Assembly: GCA_021776175.1 (NCBI GenBank)
Contig: JAJFGJ010000034.1
Span: forward strand, 78,046-142,045
Source of the DNA: Kiloniellaceae bacterium
GTDB lineage: Bacteria; Pseudomonadota; Alphaproteobacteria; Kiloniellales; J153
Length of the DNA stretch: 64,000 nucleotides
Reading direction: 5' to 3'
Positions 54,501 through 63,945 of the stretch are shown here, piece after piece. The notes under the pieces are model-generated. The model was not told the origin of the DNA. It searched no databases and worked only from the letters and a program-made list of their open reading frames with translations. The first letter of the stretch is position 1. Every line of letters starts with the position of its first letter. Both the position numbers and the translations under genes were made by a program.

Positions 54501-55081
54501 CCGCGCAATTCCTCGATCAAGGGCAGGATGGTTCGCTCCAGGGCATCCTTATCGATGGGGCCCCAATGGCGGTAGCGAATGTGGCCGGAGCCGTCGATGA
54601 CAAAGGTCTCCGGCACCCCGGTAACGCCCCAGTCGATCCCGATTCTCCCGTTCTCGTCGGTGCCGATGCGGGTGTAGGGGTTGCCCAGTTCCTCCAGCCA
54701 CGCGCGCGCCTCCTCGGGCTTGTTCTTATAGTTGAGGCCGAAGATCGAAACTTCTTCGCGCCGCGCCAGATCCATGAGCAGCGGGTGCTCGGCCCGGCAC
54801 GGGATGCACCAGGAAGCGAAGACGTTGACCAGGCTAACCTGGCCGGTGCGCAGGTCCGCTGTCGCCAGGCCCGGCACCGCTATCCCGGCGAGCGGGCCGG
54901 CGGTGAACTCGGGGGCCGGCTTGTCGATCATCACCGAGGGCAGCTCACGCGGGTTGCGGCCTGGATCGAGGCCCCAAAGGAAATACCCGGACATCACGAC
55001 GAAAACCAGGATCGGGGCCAGGTAGGCCAGCTGCCGGGCGGTCGTGCCCGTCTTGGCCCTATCTTTCGCCGGCTCCGTCAT
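54497..55081 (-). CDS. ccmG: Thiol:disulphide interchange protein CcmG (DsbE)
   Basis: 194 aa membrane-anchored thioredoxin. Active site ASWCIPCRAEHP with Cys92 and Cys95; GVTGVPETFVIDGSGHIRYRHWGPI holds the cis-Pro loop. It reduces the haem-binding cysteines of apocytochrome c. Overlaps ccmF by four bases. Confidence 0.95.
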   Translation of the reverse strand: MTEPAKDRAKTGTTARQLAYLAPILVFVVMSGYFLWGLDPGRNPRELPSVMIDKPAPEFTAGPLAGIAVPGLATADLRTGQVSLVNVFASWCIPCRAEHPLLMDLARREEVSIFGLNYKNKPEEARAWLEELGNPYTRIGTDENGRIGIDWGVTGVPETFVIDGSGHIRYRHWGPIDKDALERTILPLIEELRG

Positions 55082-57054
55082 GCCCGTGCCTCCGTCAGCG
55101 CCGGGGCCCGCTTGCGTTTCGGCGCGCCGACCCGCAGTCGCCGGTCGCTAAGCGAGAGTGCGCCGCCCAGCATCATCATCAAGGACCCAGCCCAGATCCA
55201 GGGCACCAGGGGCTCATAGAAGATGCGCACGATTTGGCCGCCCTTGCCGTCCGGATCGCCGATGGCGGTGTAGAGATCGGCCAGGACGGTCGTGTGAATG
55301 GCGGCCTCCGTCGTCGGCATGTTTTGCACCGGATAGGTGCGCTTTTCAGGTTTTTGCACGGCGACCGCTTCGCCGCCGCGGGTGACCGCGATGGTGGCGG
55401 TGTCGCTGATATAATTCGGCCCCTGGAGGCGTTCGATCTTTTCCAGGCGGTAGTCGTATCCGGCGACCGTGGCCGTGTCGCCCGGTCGCATGACGAGAAT
55501 CTCCTCGACCTTCCAGGTCGAGGACGCGACCATGCCGGCGATCGCGACCGCCATGCCGGCATGGGCCAGGGTCATGCCATGGGCGGAGCCCGGCAGCCCG
55601 ATTGCCCGCTTCAGGGAATCGCTGGGCGAGGTTTTAAACAGCTTGATCCGTCCGGCCCATTCGGCGACGGCGCCCGCGAACAGCCACGCCGCCAGACCCA
55701 TGGCCAAGACCGGGATGACGGGCCCGCGCTGCAAATACAGCGTCAGGGCGGCGGCCGCGATCATGGCCAGGAAGGCGAACTTCAGGCGGCTCACGACGCC
55801 GGCCAGATCGGCGCGTTTCCACGACAGCAACGGCCCCAGCGCCATCGCGGCGACCAGGGGCGCCATGATCGGTACGAAGGTCAAGTTATAGAACGGCGCC
55901 CCAACCGTTGCCTTGTAACCGAAAGTCTCGGCGATAAGCGGGTACATGGTGCCCAGAAAGACCGTCGCGCAGGCGACCGAGAGCAGCAGGTTGTTCAAGA
56001 TCAGGCCGCCTTCGCGGCTGACCGTCGCGAACAGCCCGCCGGCCTTCAAGGACGGCGCCCGCACCGCGTAGAGGATCAGCGACCCGCCGATGGTCACGAA
56101 CAGCAATACCAGGATGAAGAGCCCGCGCTCCGGGTCGGTGGCGAAGGCATGAACCGAGGTCAGCAAACCGGAGCGAACGATAAAGGTGCCGATCAGCGAC
56201 AAGGAGAACGTCAAGATCGCCAGCAACACGGTCCAGGATTTCAGCGCGTCGCGCTTCTCGACCACGATCGCGGAATGCAGCAGGGCCGTGCCCATCAGCC
56301 AGGGCATGAAGGAGACGTTCTCGACCGGGTCCCAAAACCACCAGCCGCCCCAGCCCAGCTCGTAATACGCCCACCAAGAGCCGAGCGCGATGCCGCCGGT
56401 CAGGAAGCACCAGGCGGCCAGGGTCCAGGGCCGCACCCAGCGGGCCCAGGCGGCATCGACACGGCCCTCGATAAGGGCCGCGATGGCGAAGGAGAAAGCG
56501 ATCGAGAACCCGACATAACCCATGTAGAGCATGGGCGGATGGAACGCGAGGCCGGGGTCCTGCAACAGCGGGTTAAGGTCTTTGCCATCCAGGGGGGCCG
56601 GAAACATGCGCTCGAAGGGGTTCGAGGTGAAAAGACTGAAGGCCAAGAAGCCGATGGCGATCCAGGCCTGCACCGACAGCACCCGGGCGCGCAAAGACAC
56701 CGGCAAGTTGGCGCCGAACAGGGCCACGGCGGCGCCGAAAACGGCCAGGATCACGATCCACAGGAGCATGGAGCCCTCATGGTTGCCCCAGGTCGCGCTG
56801 ACCTTGTAGAGCATGGGCATGGCCGAATTCGAGTTAAGCGCGACATTGACCACAGTGAAGTCGGAAGTCACATAAGCGTGCATCAAGGCCAGGAACGCGG
56901 CCAGGGCGAAGATGAGCTGAAGGACCGCGGTCGGCGCCGCCGAGGCCATCCAGGTATCGTTGCCGCGCGCCGCGCCGATCATCGGCAAGGTGCCCTGCAC
57001 CAGGGCCACCGCCAAGGTCAGGATCAAGGCGAAATGGCCGATCTCGGGAATCAT
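55078..57054 (-). CDS. ccmF: Haem lyase CcmF
   Basis: 658 aa with about 14 helices. The tryptophan-rich periplasmic haem motif is WGGWWFWDPVENVSFMPWL; MIPEIGHFALILTLAVALVQG is the usual N-terminus, so the start is ATG 57054 (overlapping ccmE by four bases) instead of a longer upstream frame. It ligates haem to apocytochrome c with CcmH. Confidence 0.96.
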   Translation of the reverse strand: MIPEIGHFALILTLAVALVQGTLPMIGAARGNDTWMASAAPTAVLQLIFALAAFLALMHAYVTSDFTVVNVALNSNSAMPMLYKVSATWGNHEGSMLLWIVILAVFGAAVALFGANLPVSLRARVLSVQAWIAIGFLAFSLFTSNPFERMFPAPLDGKDLNPLLQDPGLAFHPPMLYMGYVGFSIAFSFAIAALIEGRVDAAWARWVRPWTLAAWCFLTGGIALGSWWAYYELGWGGWWFWDPVENVSFMPWLMGTALLHSAIVVEKRDALKSWTVLLAILTFSLSLIGTFIVRSGLLTSVHAFATDPERGLFILVLLFVTIGGSLILYAVRAPSLKAGGLFATVSREGGLILNNLLLSVACATVFLGTMYPLIAETFGYKATVGAPFYNLTFVPIMAPLVAAMALGPLLSWKRADLAGVVSRLKFAFLAMIAAAALTLYLQRGPVIPVLAMGLAAWLFAGAVAEWAGRIKLFKTSPSDSLKRAIGLPGSAHGMTLAHAGMAVAIAGMVASSTWKVEEILVMRPGDTATVAGYDYRLEKIERLQGPNYISDTATIAVTRGGEAVAVQKPEKRTYPVQNMPTTEAAIHTTVLADLYTAIGDPDGKGGQIVRIFYEPLVPWIWAGSLMMMLGGALSLSDRRLRVGAPKRKRAPALTEARA

Positions 57055-57500
57055 TTCGAACCGTCTTCCTCGCGCCACACGCCGGACTTTTTCAAGGCGT
57101 CGGAGACTTCGCGCGGCATGTAGGTTTCGTCGTGCTTGGCCAGGACCTCGCGGGCCACGAAAACGCCGTCGGCGCCCAGCTTGCCCTCGGTAATGACGCC
57201 TTGGCCTTCGCGAAACAGATCGGGAAGTATACCGCGGTAACTCACCGGCACGCTGGCCGCCAAGTCGGTGATGCGGAATTCCACCGTTAGTCCGTCGGCC
57301 AATTTCCTGACCGAGCCTTCTTCGACCAGCCCGCCCAGGCGGAAGCCGCGGTCTCGCGCCGGCGCCTTGGCCTCGACCTCGGTGGGGCTGTAAAAAAAGG
57401 TGACCGTTTCCTCGAAGGCGACCAGGACCAGGGCCACGGCGGCGGAAAGCAACGCCATGGCGGTCAGAATAAAGACCATGCGCCGGCGTTTGCGCGTCAT
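57051..57500 (-). CDS. ccmE: Haem chaperone CcmE
   Basis: 149 aa. One N-terminal membrane anchor (about 8-28) and an OB-fold. Haem is bound covalently through His123 in LAKHDETYMPREV, with Tyr127 as axial ligand. The overlap with ccmD (four bases) and with ccmF (four bases) fixes its boundaries. Confidence 0.96.
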   Translation of the reverse strand: MTRKRRRMVFILTAMALLSAAVALVLVAFEETVTFFYSPTEVEAKAPARDRGFRLGGLVEEGSVRKLADGLTVEFRITDLAASVPVSYRGILPDLFREGQGVITEGKLGADGVFVAREVLAKHDETYMPREVSDALKKSGVWREEDGSK

Positions 57501-57703
57501 GGCGCTGTCTCCCCGCTATCGGCGCCGCGGACCGGGCGGTTCCGCCGTCCGGGATTGGCGGCCTGTAATTGGTCCAAGAGGCGCTGGTTCGCGCGCAAGC
57601 GGCGCAGGCTGGCGTTCAGCAGCCAGATCATCACCGCGGCTGTCACGCCGAAGGCCGGCCACACGAAACCGCCATATCCGCCCATCGCAAGGAATTCACT
57701 CAA
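57497..57703 (-). CDS. ccmD: CcmD, small subunit of the haem exporter
   Basis: 68 aa. One membrane helix (GGFVWPAFGVTAAVMIWLLNASLRRL) followed by a basic tail, the normal CcmD layout. It links CcmC and CcmE to the CcmAB ABC complex. Small and often missed, but its overlap with ccmE supports it. Confidence 0.85.
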   Translation of the reverse strand: MSEFLAMGGYGGFVWPAFGVTAAVMIWLLNASLRRLRANQRLLDQLQAANPGRRNRPVRGADSGETAP

Positions 57704-57856
57704 CTGCCGTCCAATCCATAGTTGTTCGCCGCTCCGTGTGAATCGGATTACTAGAAGATCAGGGGGGAAGCGTCACTGATCTAGCTCAAGCGTACCGGTA
57801 ACACGCCGTGGGGGGGCTCCGCGTCCACGCGGCTGGGTTTATCCGGCTCCAAGCTC

Positions 57857-58579
57857 TTAAGTCGCCTCTGCGGCGGCGGTGGCGCGCGCGTTCACACGGG
57901 CGGCGATCAGCTCGCTTTTAACCCGCACCAGCATCAGGGCGAGATAGTAAAGTTTGAAACCCAGGCCCATGGCCAGCAAGGGCCACAGCATGGAAGGGTG
58001 AATGCTGGGCCCGTCGAGGCGCAGGACGCTCGAGGGTTGGTGCAGGGTACTCCACCACTCGACCGAGAACTTGATAATGGGCACGTTGACGAAACCGACC
58101 AGGGCCAGGATCGCCGCCGCCCGCGCGCCGCGCGTCGGATTGTCGAAGGCGCCCATGAGGGCCATGTGCCCGAGATAGAGGAAAAACAGCACCAGGACAG
58201 AGGTCAGGCGGGCATCCCAGACCCACCAGGCGCCCCACATGGGCTTGCCCCACAAGGATCCCGTGGCCAGGGCCAGGAAGGTGAAGCAGGCGCCGATCGG
58301 CGATGATGCCTTGGCCACCAGATCGGCCAAGGGGTGGCGCCAGATCAGGGACGACGCGCTGGCCGCCGCGATGACGGTATAGATGAACATCGCCATCCAG
58401 GCCGAAGGGACATGCACATACATGATCCGCACACTGTCGCCTTGCTGGTAGTCGGCCGGCGATACGAACAACGCCAGATACAGGCCAACCGCGATCAGGC
58501 CGGCCGCCATGGCGGCGATCCAGGGCAGGACTATATTAGATAGGCGCAAGAAGCGGCCGGGATTGGCGAAACGATGCAT
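57857..58579 (-). CDS. ccmC: Haem exporter subunit CcmC
   Basis: 240 aa with six helices. Haem-handling motif in SLWGKPMWGAWWVWDARLTSVLVLFFLYLG; histidines flank it in MYVHVPSAWMAMF and the later FSVEWWSTLHQPSS. It transfers haem to CcmE. The 153-base gap to ccmD is larger than the other spacings in the operon, and nothing else was recognised in it. Confidence 0.95.
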   Translation of the reverse strand: MHRFANPGRFLRLSNIVLPWIAAMAAGLIAVGLYLALFVSPADYQQGDSVRIMYVHVPSAWMAMFIYTVIAAASASSLIWRHPLADLVAKASSPIGACFTFLALATGSLWGKPMWGAWWVWDARLTSVLVLFFLYLGHMALMGAFDNPTRGARAAAILALVGFVNVPIIKFSVEWWSTLHQPSSVLRLDGPSIHPSMLWPLLAMGLGFKLYYLALMLVRVKSELIAARVNARATAAAEAT

Positions 58580-58638
58580 GTTCCATACCTAAGTCTGGCG
58601 GCCCTGGCCGGGCCCGGTTTACCTGCCTTGTAACCTAG

Positions 58639-59316
58639 TCATTCCATGGCCTGCCGCAAGGCCGCGGCCCCCGCCAAGGGCGCCAAAACCAGGGAGCCCA
58701 GGAACAAGGCGCCCAGGAACATGATGTGGGGCAGGGGGTTGAAACCGCTCAAGGCGGCATCCAGGGCCGCGACCCCGAAAATCAGAACCGGAATGTTGAG
58801 CGGCAGGACCAGCAAGGGAATCAGCACCCCGCCGCGCCGCGCGCCCAGGGTCAGGGCGGCGCCGACGGCGCCGGTCAGGCTCAAGCTCGGGGTGCCCAGG
58901 GCCATGGCCACGACCAACATGGGCAGGCCCGCCGGGTCCATGTTGTAAAGCAGCGCCAGAAGCGGCGCCGCCGCGATCAGCGGCAGGCCGGTGGTCAGCC
59001 AGTGCGCCAGGGCCTTGGCCAGAACCGTCATCTCCAGGGGTTGCGGCGCCAGCACCATGAGTTCCAGGGAGCCGTCCTCGTAGTCGGCCAGAAACAGGCG
59101 CTCCAGGGATAGCAGCACCGCCAGCAGCGCGGTCACCCAGATAACGCCGGGCGCCATGCGGGCCAGCAAGTTGGGCTCCGGCCCGACGCCAAAGGGGAAC
59201 AGCGCCGCCGCCAGCACGAAAAACAGCACCGCGAGGCTGGCGTCGGCGCGCCGCCGCAGGGCGAGGCGCAGATCGCGCGTGAGCAGGCCCCAAAAGCCGT
59301 GGGCCAAACCGCTCAC
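58639..59316 (-). CDS. ccmB: Haem exporter permease CcmB
   Basis: 225 aa permease with six helices, the CcmB family start being FWGLLTRDLRLALRRRADASLAVLFFVLAAALFPFGVGPEP, and LFLADYEDGSLELMVLAPQPLEMTVLAKALAHWLTTGLPL as the central signature. It pairs with CcmA, overlapping it by four bases. Confidence 0.95.
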   Translation of the reverse strand: MSGLAHGFWGLLTRDLRLALRRRADASLAVLFFVLAAALFPFGVGPEPNLLARMAPGVIWVTALLAVLLSLERLFLADYEDGSLELMVLAPQPLEMTVLAKALAHWLTTGLPLIAAAPLLALLYNMDPAGLPMLVVAMALGTPSLSLTGAVGAALTLGARRGGVLIPLLVLPLNIPVLIFGVAALDAALSGFNPLPHIMFLGALFLGSLVLAPLAGAAALRQAME

Positions 59317-59981
59317 CAGGCGGGTTCCGCGTCTAATTCCGCCTCGGCGGCGCGCGCCGCCAGGGCGAAGGGCTCCAGGGTCAGGGTTTGGGCGCCGGGC
59401 AGGTCCATGGGCGTATGAGTCGCCGCGACCACGCGCCCCCCGGCGCCGCGGTGGGCGGCGATCGCCGCCGTCAAGTGCTCCTGGGCGGCGGTGTCCAGGC
59501 CGACCGTCGGCTCATCGAGCAGCCACAGCTCGCCGGGCGAGGCCGCCAGGCGGGCCAGGGCGAGGCGGTGCCTCTGGCCGGCGGAAAGGACCTGCCCCGG
59601 CAGGCCGGCCAGGTTCTCGAGGGCGAAGGCCTCCAGGCCCCGGCGCACCTCATCCGGTCCCGCCGGGCCGTATTGACCGGCCCAGAAACTTAGATTCTCG
59701 CTCACGCTCAGGACCGCTTTCACGCAGTCGAGATGGCCGATATAGCGCACCCGGGCGCGGTGCGCCTCGGGGTCGCCGGCGATCTCGGCCCCAGCCCACG
59801 ATAGGCCGCCGGACGCGGGGCGGCTTAAGCCCGCCATGAGGCGCAACAGGCTGGACTTGCCGCTTCCGTTCGGGCCCACCAAGACCAAGGCGCCGCCGGC
59901 GCTAACCGCGAAGCCGAGCCCGGCGAAGACGTGGCGCCCGCCACGAATGCAAATCAGATTGCGCCCCTCGAACAAGCTCAT
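59313..59981 (-). CDS. ccmA: Haem exporter ATP-binding protein CcmA
   Basis: 222 aa ABC ATPase. Walker A GPNGSGKSS, signature LSAGQRHRLALARLAA, Walker B LWLLDEPTVGLD. GHLDCVKAVLSVSENLSFWAGQYG is CcmA-like. ATP hydrolysis by CcmAB releases holo-CcmE from CcmC. First gene of the operon; its promoter should be in the 59982-60312 stretch. Confidence 0.94.
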   Translation of the reverse strand: MSLFEGRNLICIRGGRHVFAGLGFAVSAGGALVLVGPNGSGKSSLLRLMAGLSRPASGGLSWAGAEIAGDPEAHRARVRYIGHLDCVKAVLSVSENLSFWAGQYGPAGPDEVRRGLEAFALENLAGLPGQVLSAGQRHRLALARLAASPGELWLLDEPTVGLDTAAQEHLTAAIAAHRGAGGRVVAATHTPMDLPGAQTLTLEPFALAARAAEAELDAEPAW

Positions 59982-60312
59982 CGGCCCCTGGCATGGCGCG
60001 GCGGGCCGCCAAGGCGGTCTCCATGGGTCAATATCCGCGATCCTCGGTATTAATCGGCGTGGCAGGATATAGCAGACTAAGGCCGCTCAAAAAAGGAAAG
60101 GCGGCCGCCAGGTTTTAACCCGGCCACCGCCACAAGTTTCCAGCCAATTGGGGGGCTAAAAGTCGAGGCGGGCTGGACGCCTCTTCAGAGAGGGGAAGTC
60201 TCCGTGACGAATAATATGATTGGCCTTTGTGGTCCAACTTAGCCGCAATTAAGGCGCAAATGTGAAAAGCGACGGCCTGTCCGGCAGCCCTTCGCGGCGA
60301 ATGGCGAAGGAG
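59982..60312. promoter_or_regulatory. Gap between ecm and ccmA
   Basis: 331 bases with no gene recognised; it serves as the 3' end of ecm and the promoter side of ccmA. The only structure seen is a 7-bp hairpin, CCTTCGC (60289-60295) with GCGAAGG (60304-60310), two bases past the ecm stop on its strand, with no U tract. No sigma-70 pair stands out. Confidence 0.4.
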
Positions 60313-62376
60313 TCACGCCGCTTCCCGGTTCGCGCGCACCACGATCTCGACGATGTCGGATAGGATCGCGGTCAGGTCGTAGTCCTTGGGGGTGAAGACG
60401 TCCGCGACGCCCGCCTGGCGCAACGCCGCCGCGTCGTCGGGCGGGATGATGCCGCCCACGACCACCGGAATTTCGCCCAGGCCCGCCTTGGCCATGCGCT
60501 CAATCACCTCCCCCACCAAAGGCACGTGGGAGCCTGAGAGGACCGAGAGGCCGACCACGTGCACGCCCTCCTCCAGGGCGGCCTCGGCGATCTGCGCCGG
60601 TGTCAGGCGGATGCCCTCGTAAACGACTTCGAAACCGGCGTCGCGCGCGCGCACGGCGATTTGCTCGGCGCCGTTGGAATGGCCGTCCAGGCCCGGCTTG
60701 CCGACCAGCATTTTCAGGCGCCGGCCCAGGCGCGCCGAAACCTCCGTCACCCGCGCGCGGATCTCTTCCAGCTCTTGCGCGCCCGAGTTGGAAACCGCGG
60801 CGGCGTGCGCGACCCCGGTCGGGGCGCGGTATTCGCCGAAGACCCCGCGTAAGGATTCCGCCCACTCCCCCGTCGTCACCCCGGCCCGGGCGCAGGCTAT
60901 GGAGGGTTCCATGATATTGCGGTCTTGCCCGGCGGCGGCCTTGAGTTCGGCCAAGGCCGTGGCCACGGCCCCGTTGTCGCGGGCCTCGCGCCAGGCACGC
61001 AAGCGTGCGATCTGTTCCGCCTCGACCGCCGGATCGACGGCCATGAAGCCGCCGTCCGCGCCCCCGGTCAGGGGCGAGGGCGCGGTCTCGTTATAGGCAT
61101 TGACCCCGACCACGGTCTGCTCGCCGGCCTCGATCGCGGCCAGGCGCCGCGCGTTGCTCTCGACCAGGCGCTCCTTCATGTAGGCGCTGTCGATGGCCGC
61201 GACGGCGCCGCCCATGTCCTCGATCCGGGCAAGTTCCTCGCCCGCTTCCTCCATCAGCGCTTGAACCTTGGCTTCGATCGCGTGGGAGCCGTCGAAGATA
61301 TCGGCGTATTCCAGCAGGTCGGTCTCGTAGGCCACGATCTGCTGCAGGCGCAGGGACCACTGCTGATCCCAGGGCCGGGGCAGGCCCAGGGCCTCGTTCC
61401 AGGCCGGCAGTTGCACGGCGCGGGCGCGCGCGTCCTTGGATAGGGTGACCGCCAGCATTTCCAGCAGGATGCGGTAGACGTTGTTTTCCGGCTGCTGCTC
61501 CGTCAGGCCGAGGGAGTTGACCTGAACGCCGTAACGAAAGCGGCGCAGCTTGGGATCCTCGACCCCGTAACGGGCCCGGCAGATCTCGTCCCACATACGG
61601 GCGAAGGCGCGCATCTTGCAAATCTCGGTGACGAAGCGCACGCCGGCATTGACGAAAAAGCTGATACGCCCGACCACGGCGGCGAAATCGGCCTCCGGCA
61701 CTTGGCCGGCATTCTTGACCGCATCGAGAACGGCGATGGCGTTGGCCAGGGCGAAGGCCAGTTCCTGAACCGGCGTCGCCCCCGCCTCCTGCAGATGATA
61801 GGAGCAGACGTTGATCGGATTCCACTTGGGAACCTCGCGGTAGGCGAAGGCGATGGTGTCGGTGATCAGGCGCATGGAGGGCGCGGGCGGAAAGATGTGG
61901 GTCCCGCGCGAGAGATATTCCTTCAAGATATCGTTCTGGGTCGTGCCGCTGAGGCGGTCGCGCGCGATCCCTTGTTCTTCCGCCGCCGCGACGTAGAGGG
62001 CGAGCAACCAGGGCGCGGTGGCGTTGATGGTCATGGAGGTGTTCATGCGCTCCAGCGGGATATCCGCGAACAGGGCGCGCATGTCGCCCAGGTGGCCGAC
62101 CGGCACCCCGACCTTGCCGACCTCGCCCCTGGCCAGGGGATGATCCGCGTCGTAGCCGGTTTGGGTTGGCAGGTCGAAAGCGACCGAGAGCCCGGTCTGG
62201 CCGCGCGCCAAGTTGGTGCGATAGAGCGCATTGGACGCCGCCGCGGTCGAATGCCCGGCGTAGGTGCGGAACATCCAGGGCTTGTCGCCCTTGATCTTTT
62301 CCGGGGTCGATCCGGGGCCGGTCCCAGGGGCGGTCCCGAGGGTTTCCCTAACCTTTGGCATACCTTTGATCCCCAT
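60313..62376 (-). CDS. ecm: Ethylmalonyl-CoA mutase, adenosylcobalamin-dependent
   Basis: 687 aa. B12-dependent mutase that turns (2R)-ethylmalonyl-CoA into (2S)-methylsuccinyl-CoA in the ethylmalonyl-CoA pathway. The catalytic barrel covers residues ~30-545 (WMFRTYAGHSTAAASNALYRTNLARGQTGLSVAFDLPTQTGYD; VCSYHLQEAGATP); the cobalamin-binding domain follows with the DxHxxG signature KPGLDGHSNGAEQ, then GLSVLSGSH and VVVGGIIPPDD. Methylmalonyl-CoA mutase is the nearest alternative, but the N-terminus and the divergent ccr gene favour Ecm. The ATG at 62376 or one five codons later is the start. Confidence 0.92.
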   Translation of the reverse strand: MGIKGMPKVRETLGTAPGTGPGSTPEKIKGDKPWMFRTYAGHSTAAASNALYRTNLARGQTGLSVAFDLPTQTGYDADHPLARGEVGKVGVPVGHLGDMRALFADIPLERMNTSMTINATAPWLLALYVAAAEEQGIARDRLSGTTQNDILKEYLSRGTHIFPPAPSMRLITDTIAFAYREVPKWNPINVCSYHLQEAGATPVQELAFALANAIAVLDAVKNAGQVPEADFAAVVGRISFFVNAGVRFVTEICKMRAFARMWDEICRARYGVEDPKLRRFRYGVQVNSLGLTEQQPENNVYRILLEMLAVTLSKDARARAVQLPAWNEALGLPRPWDQQWSLRLQQIVAYETDLLEYADIFDGSHAIEAKVQALMEEAGEELARIEDMGGAVAAIDSAYMKERLVESNARRLAAIEAGEQTVVGVNAYNETAPSPLTGGADGGFMAVDPAVEAEQIARLRAWREARDNGAVATALAELKAAAGQDRNIMEPSIACARAGVTTGEWAESLRGVFGEYRAPTGVAHAAAVSNSGAQELEEIRARVTEVSARLGRRLKMLVGKPGLDGHSNGAEQIAVRARDAGFEVVYEGIRLTPAQIAEAALEEGVHVVGLSVLSGSHVPLVGEVIERMAKAGLGEIPVVVGGIIPPDDAAALRQAGVADVFTPKDYDLTAILSDIVEIVVRANREAA

Positions 62377-62614
62377 ACTGTGCCCGCGCGACGCCAGCCG
62401 TCGCGTCTTCGCGGTGCGTCAAATTGGCCTATCAGGCTATTTTAGCGCGAGAATCTAAGTCTTTAATGTCTAACATGCCGATATTTATGGAATTATATTG
62501 CTAAAAATTGATCTTTATGGCAATTATCGAACGTTTTGTGCGTTGCAATAAGCCGGCCCGGCCGCTAGGCTCGCCCCCGCGCGAAGGTCAGGCACACGAA
62601 CGAGGAGAGGGACG
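62377..62614. promoter_or_regulatory. AT-rich divergent promoter region between ecm and ccr
   Basis: 238 bases, notably AT-rich between 62440 and 62540. On the ccr side, TTGCAA (62543-62548), 17 bases and TAGGCT (62566-62571) make a plausible promoter, with GAGGAGAGGG as ribosome-binding site before the ccr ATG. On the ecm side a TATAAT (minus strand, 62492-62497) is visible, without a matching -35 at the right distance. ATTGC/GCAAT inverted elements are present around 62497-62524. Confidence 0.5.
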
Positions 62615-63901
62615 ATGACGGACGCCGCCGCCGAGGCCAAGGAGCCTCAAACCGGTCAGATCGGAAAGGACCTCTACGAGCTTGGCGAGATCCCGCCGCT
62701 CGGTCATGTGCCCAAGCAAATGTACGCCTGGACGGTGCGCCGCGAGCGCCACGGCGACCCGGACACCGCCATGCAGGTCGAGGTCGTTGAAGTGCCGCAA
62801 ATCGACAGCCACGACGTTCTGGTCATGGTTATGGCCGCCGGGGTCAATTACAACGGCGTTTGGGCCGCCCTGGGCAAGCCGATCTCGGTCTTCGACGTGC
62901 ACAAGGCGGACTATCACATCGCCGGATCGGACGCCGCCGGCATCGTCTGGGCGGTCGGCTCCAAGGTCACCCGCTGCAAGGTCGGCGACGAAGTCGTGGT
63001 GCACTGCAATCAGGACGACGGCGACGACGAGCAATGCAACGGCGGCGACCCCATGTTCTCGCCCTCGCAGCGGATCTGGGGATTCGAGACGCCCGACGGG
63101 TCCTTCGCGCAATTCACCCGGGTCCAGGCGCAGCAGGTCATGCCCCGGCCCCGGCATCTGACCTGGGAAGAAAGCGGCTGCTATATCCTGACCCTGGCCA
63201 CCGCCTACCGCATGTTGTTCGGCCATCGCCCGCACATCCTGCGTCCGGGCCACAATGTTCTGGTCTGGGGCGCCTCGGGCGGTCTCGGCTCCATGGCGAT
63301 TCAGTTGATCGCGACCGCCGGGGCCAACCCCATCGGCGTCATCTCCGACGAATCCAAGCGCGGCTTCGTGATCGAGCTTGGCGCGCGCGGGGTCATCAAC
63401 CGCAAGGATTTCGATTGCTGGGGCCGCCTGCCCGAGGTCGACGACACCGGCGGCTACGGCGCCTACATGAAAGAGGTCCGCAAGTTCGGCAAGGCGATTT
63501 GGGAGACGACCGGCAAGTTCGTCGACGTCGATTTCGTGTTCGAGCATCCCGGTGAGCAGACCTTCCCCGTGTCCTGCTTCGTGGTCAAGCGCGGCGGCAT
63601 GGTGGTCTTTTGCGCCGGCACCACCGGCTACAACATCACCTTCGACGCGCGCTTCGTGTGGATGCGCCAGAAGCGTATCCAGGGCAGCCACTTCGCCAAC
63701 CTCAATCAAGCCAGCCAGGCCAACCGCCTGGTCATCGAACGGCGCATCGACCCCTGCATGTCGGAAGTCTTCTCCTGGCAAGACATCCCGCGCGCCCACA
63801 TGAAGATGATGAAAAACGAACACCGCCCCGGCAACATGGCGGTCCTGGTCCAGGCCCCGCGACCCGGCCTGCGCACCCTGGAAGACGCGATCGAGGGCTA
63901 G
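62615..63901 (+). CDS. ccr: Crotonyl-CoA carboxylase/reductase Ccr
   Basis: 428 aa MDR-family enzyme, NADPH-dependent reductive carboxylation of crotonyl-CoA to ethylmalonyl-CoA, the key enzyme of the ethylmalonyl-CoA pathway for acetyl-CoA assimilation. Features: MYAWTVRRERHGDPDTAMQVEVVEVP, VNYNGVWAALGKPISVFDVHKADYHIAGSDAAGIVW, nucleotide-binding VWGASGGLGSMAIQL, and FEHPGEQTFPVSCFVVKRGGMVVFCAGTTGYN, which are typical Ccr. Related secondary-metabolism enzymes exist, but the divergent ecm supports the pathway call. Confidence 0.95.
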   Translation: MTDAAAEAKEPQTGQIGKDLYELGEIPPLGHVPKQMYAWTVRRERHGDPDTAMQVEVVEVPQIDSHDVLVMVMAAGVNYNGVWAALGKPISVFDVHKADYHIAGSDAAGIVWAVGSKVTRCKVGDEVVVHCNQDDGDDEQCNGGDPMFSPSQRIWGFETPDGSFAQFTRVQAQQVMPRPRHLTWEESGCYILTLATAYRMLFGHRPHILRPGHNVLVWGASGGLGSMAIQLIATAGANPIGVISDESKRGFVIELGARGVINRKDFDCWGRLPEVDDTGGYGAYMKEVRKFGKAIWETTGKFVDVDFVFEHPGEQTFPVSCFVVKRGGMVVFCAGTTGYNITFDARFVWMRQKRIQGSHFANLNQASQANRLVIERRIDPCMSEVFSWQDIPRAHMKMMKNEHRPGNMAVLVQAPRPGLRTLEDAIEG

Positions 63902-63945
63902 GGGCAGAGCGCTTCAAGAGGTATCGTTGCAGCCATGACCGGCAT

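Noticed and set aside
55234..57123. A 629-aa plus-strand frame opposite ccmF
   Set aside because: Antisense to ccmF with shadow composition (Gln/Arg/Asp/Gly-rich, no hydrophobic cores).
62588..63823. A 411-aa minus-strand frame opposite ccr
   Set aside because: Antisense to a full-length, motif-complete Ccr; His/Asp/Gly-rich shadow.
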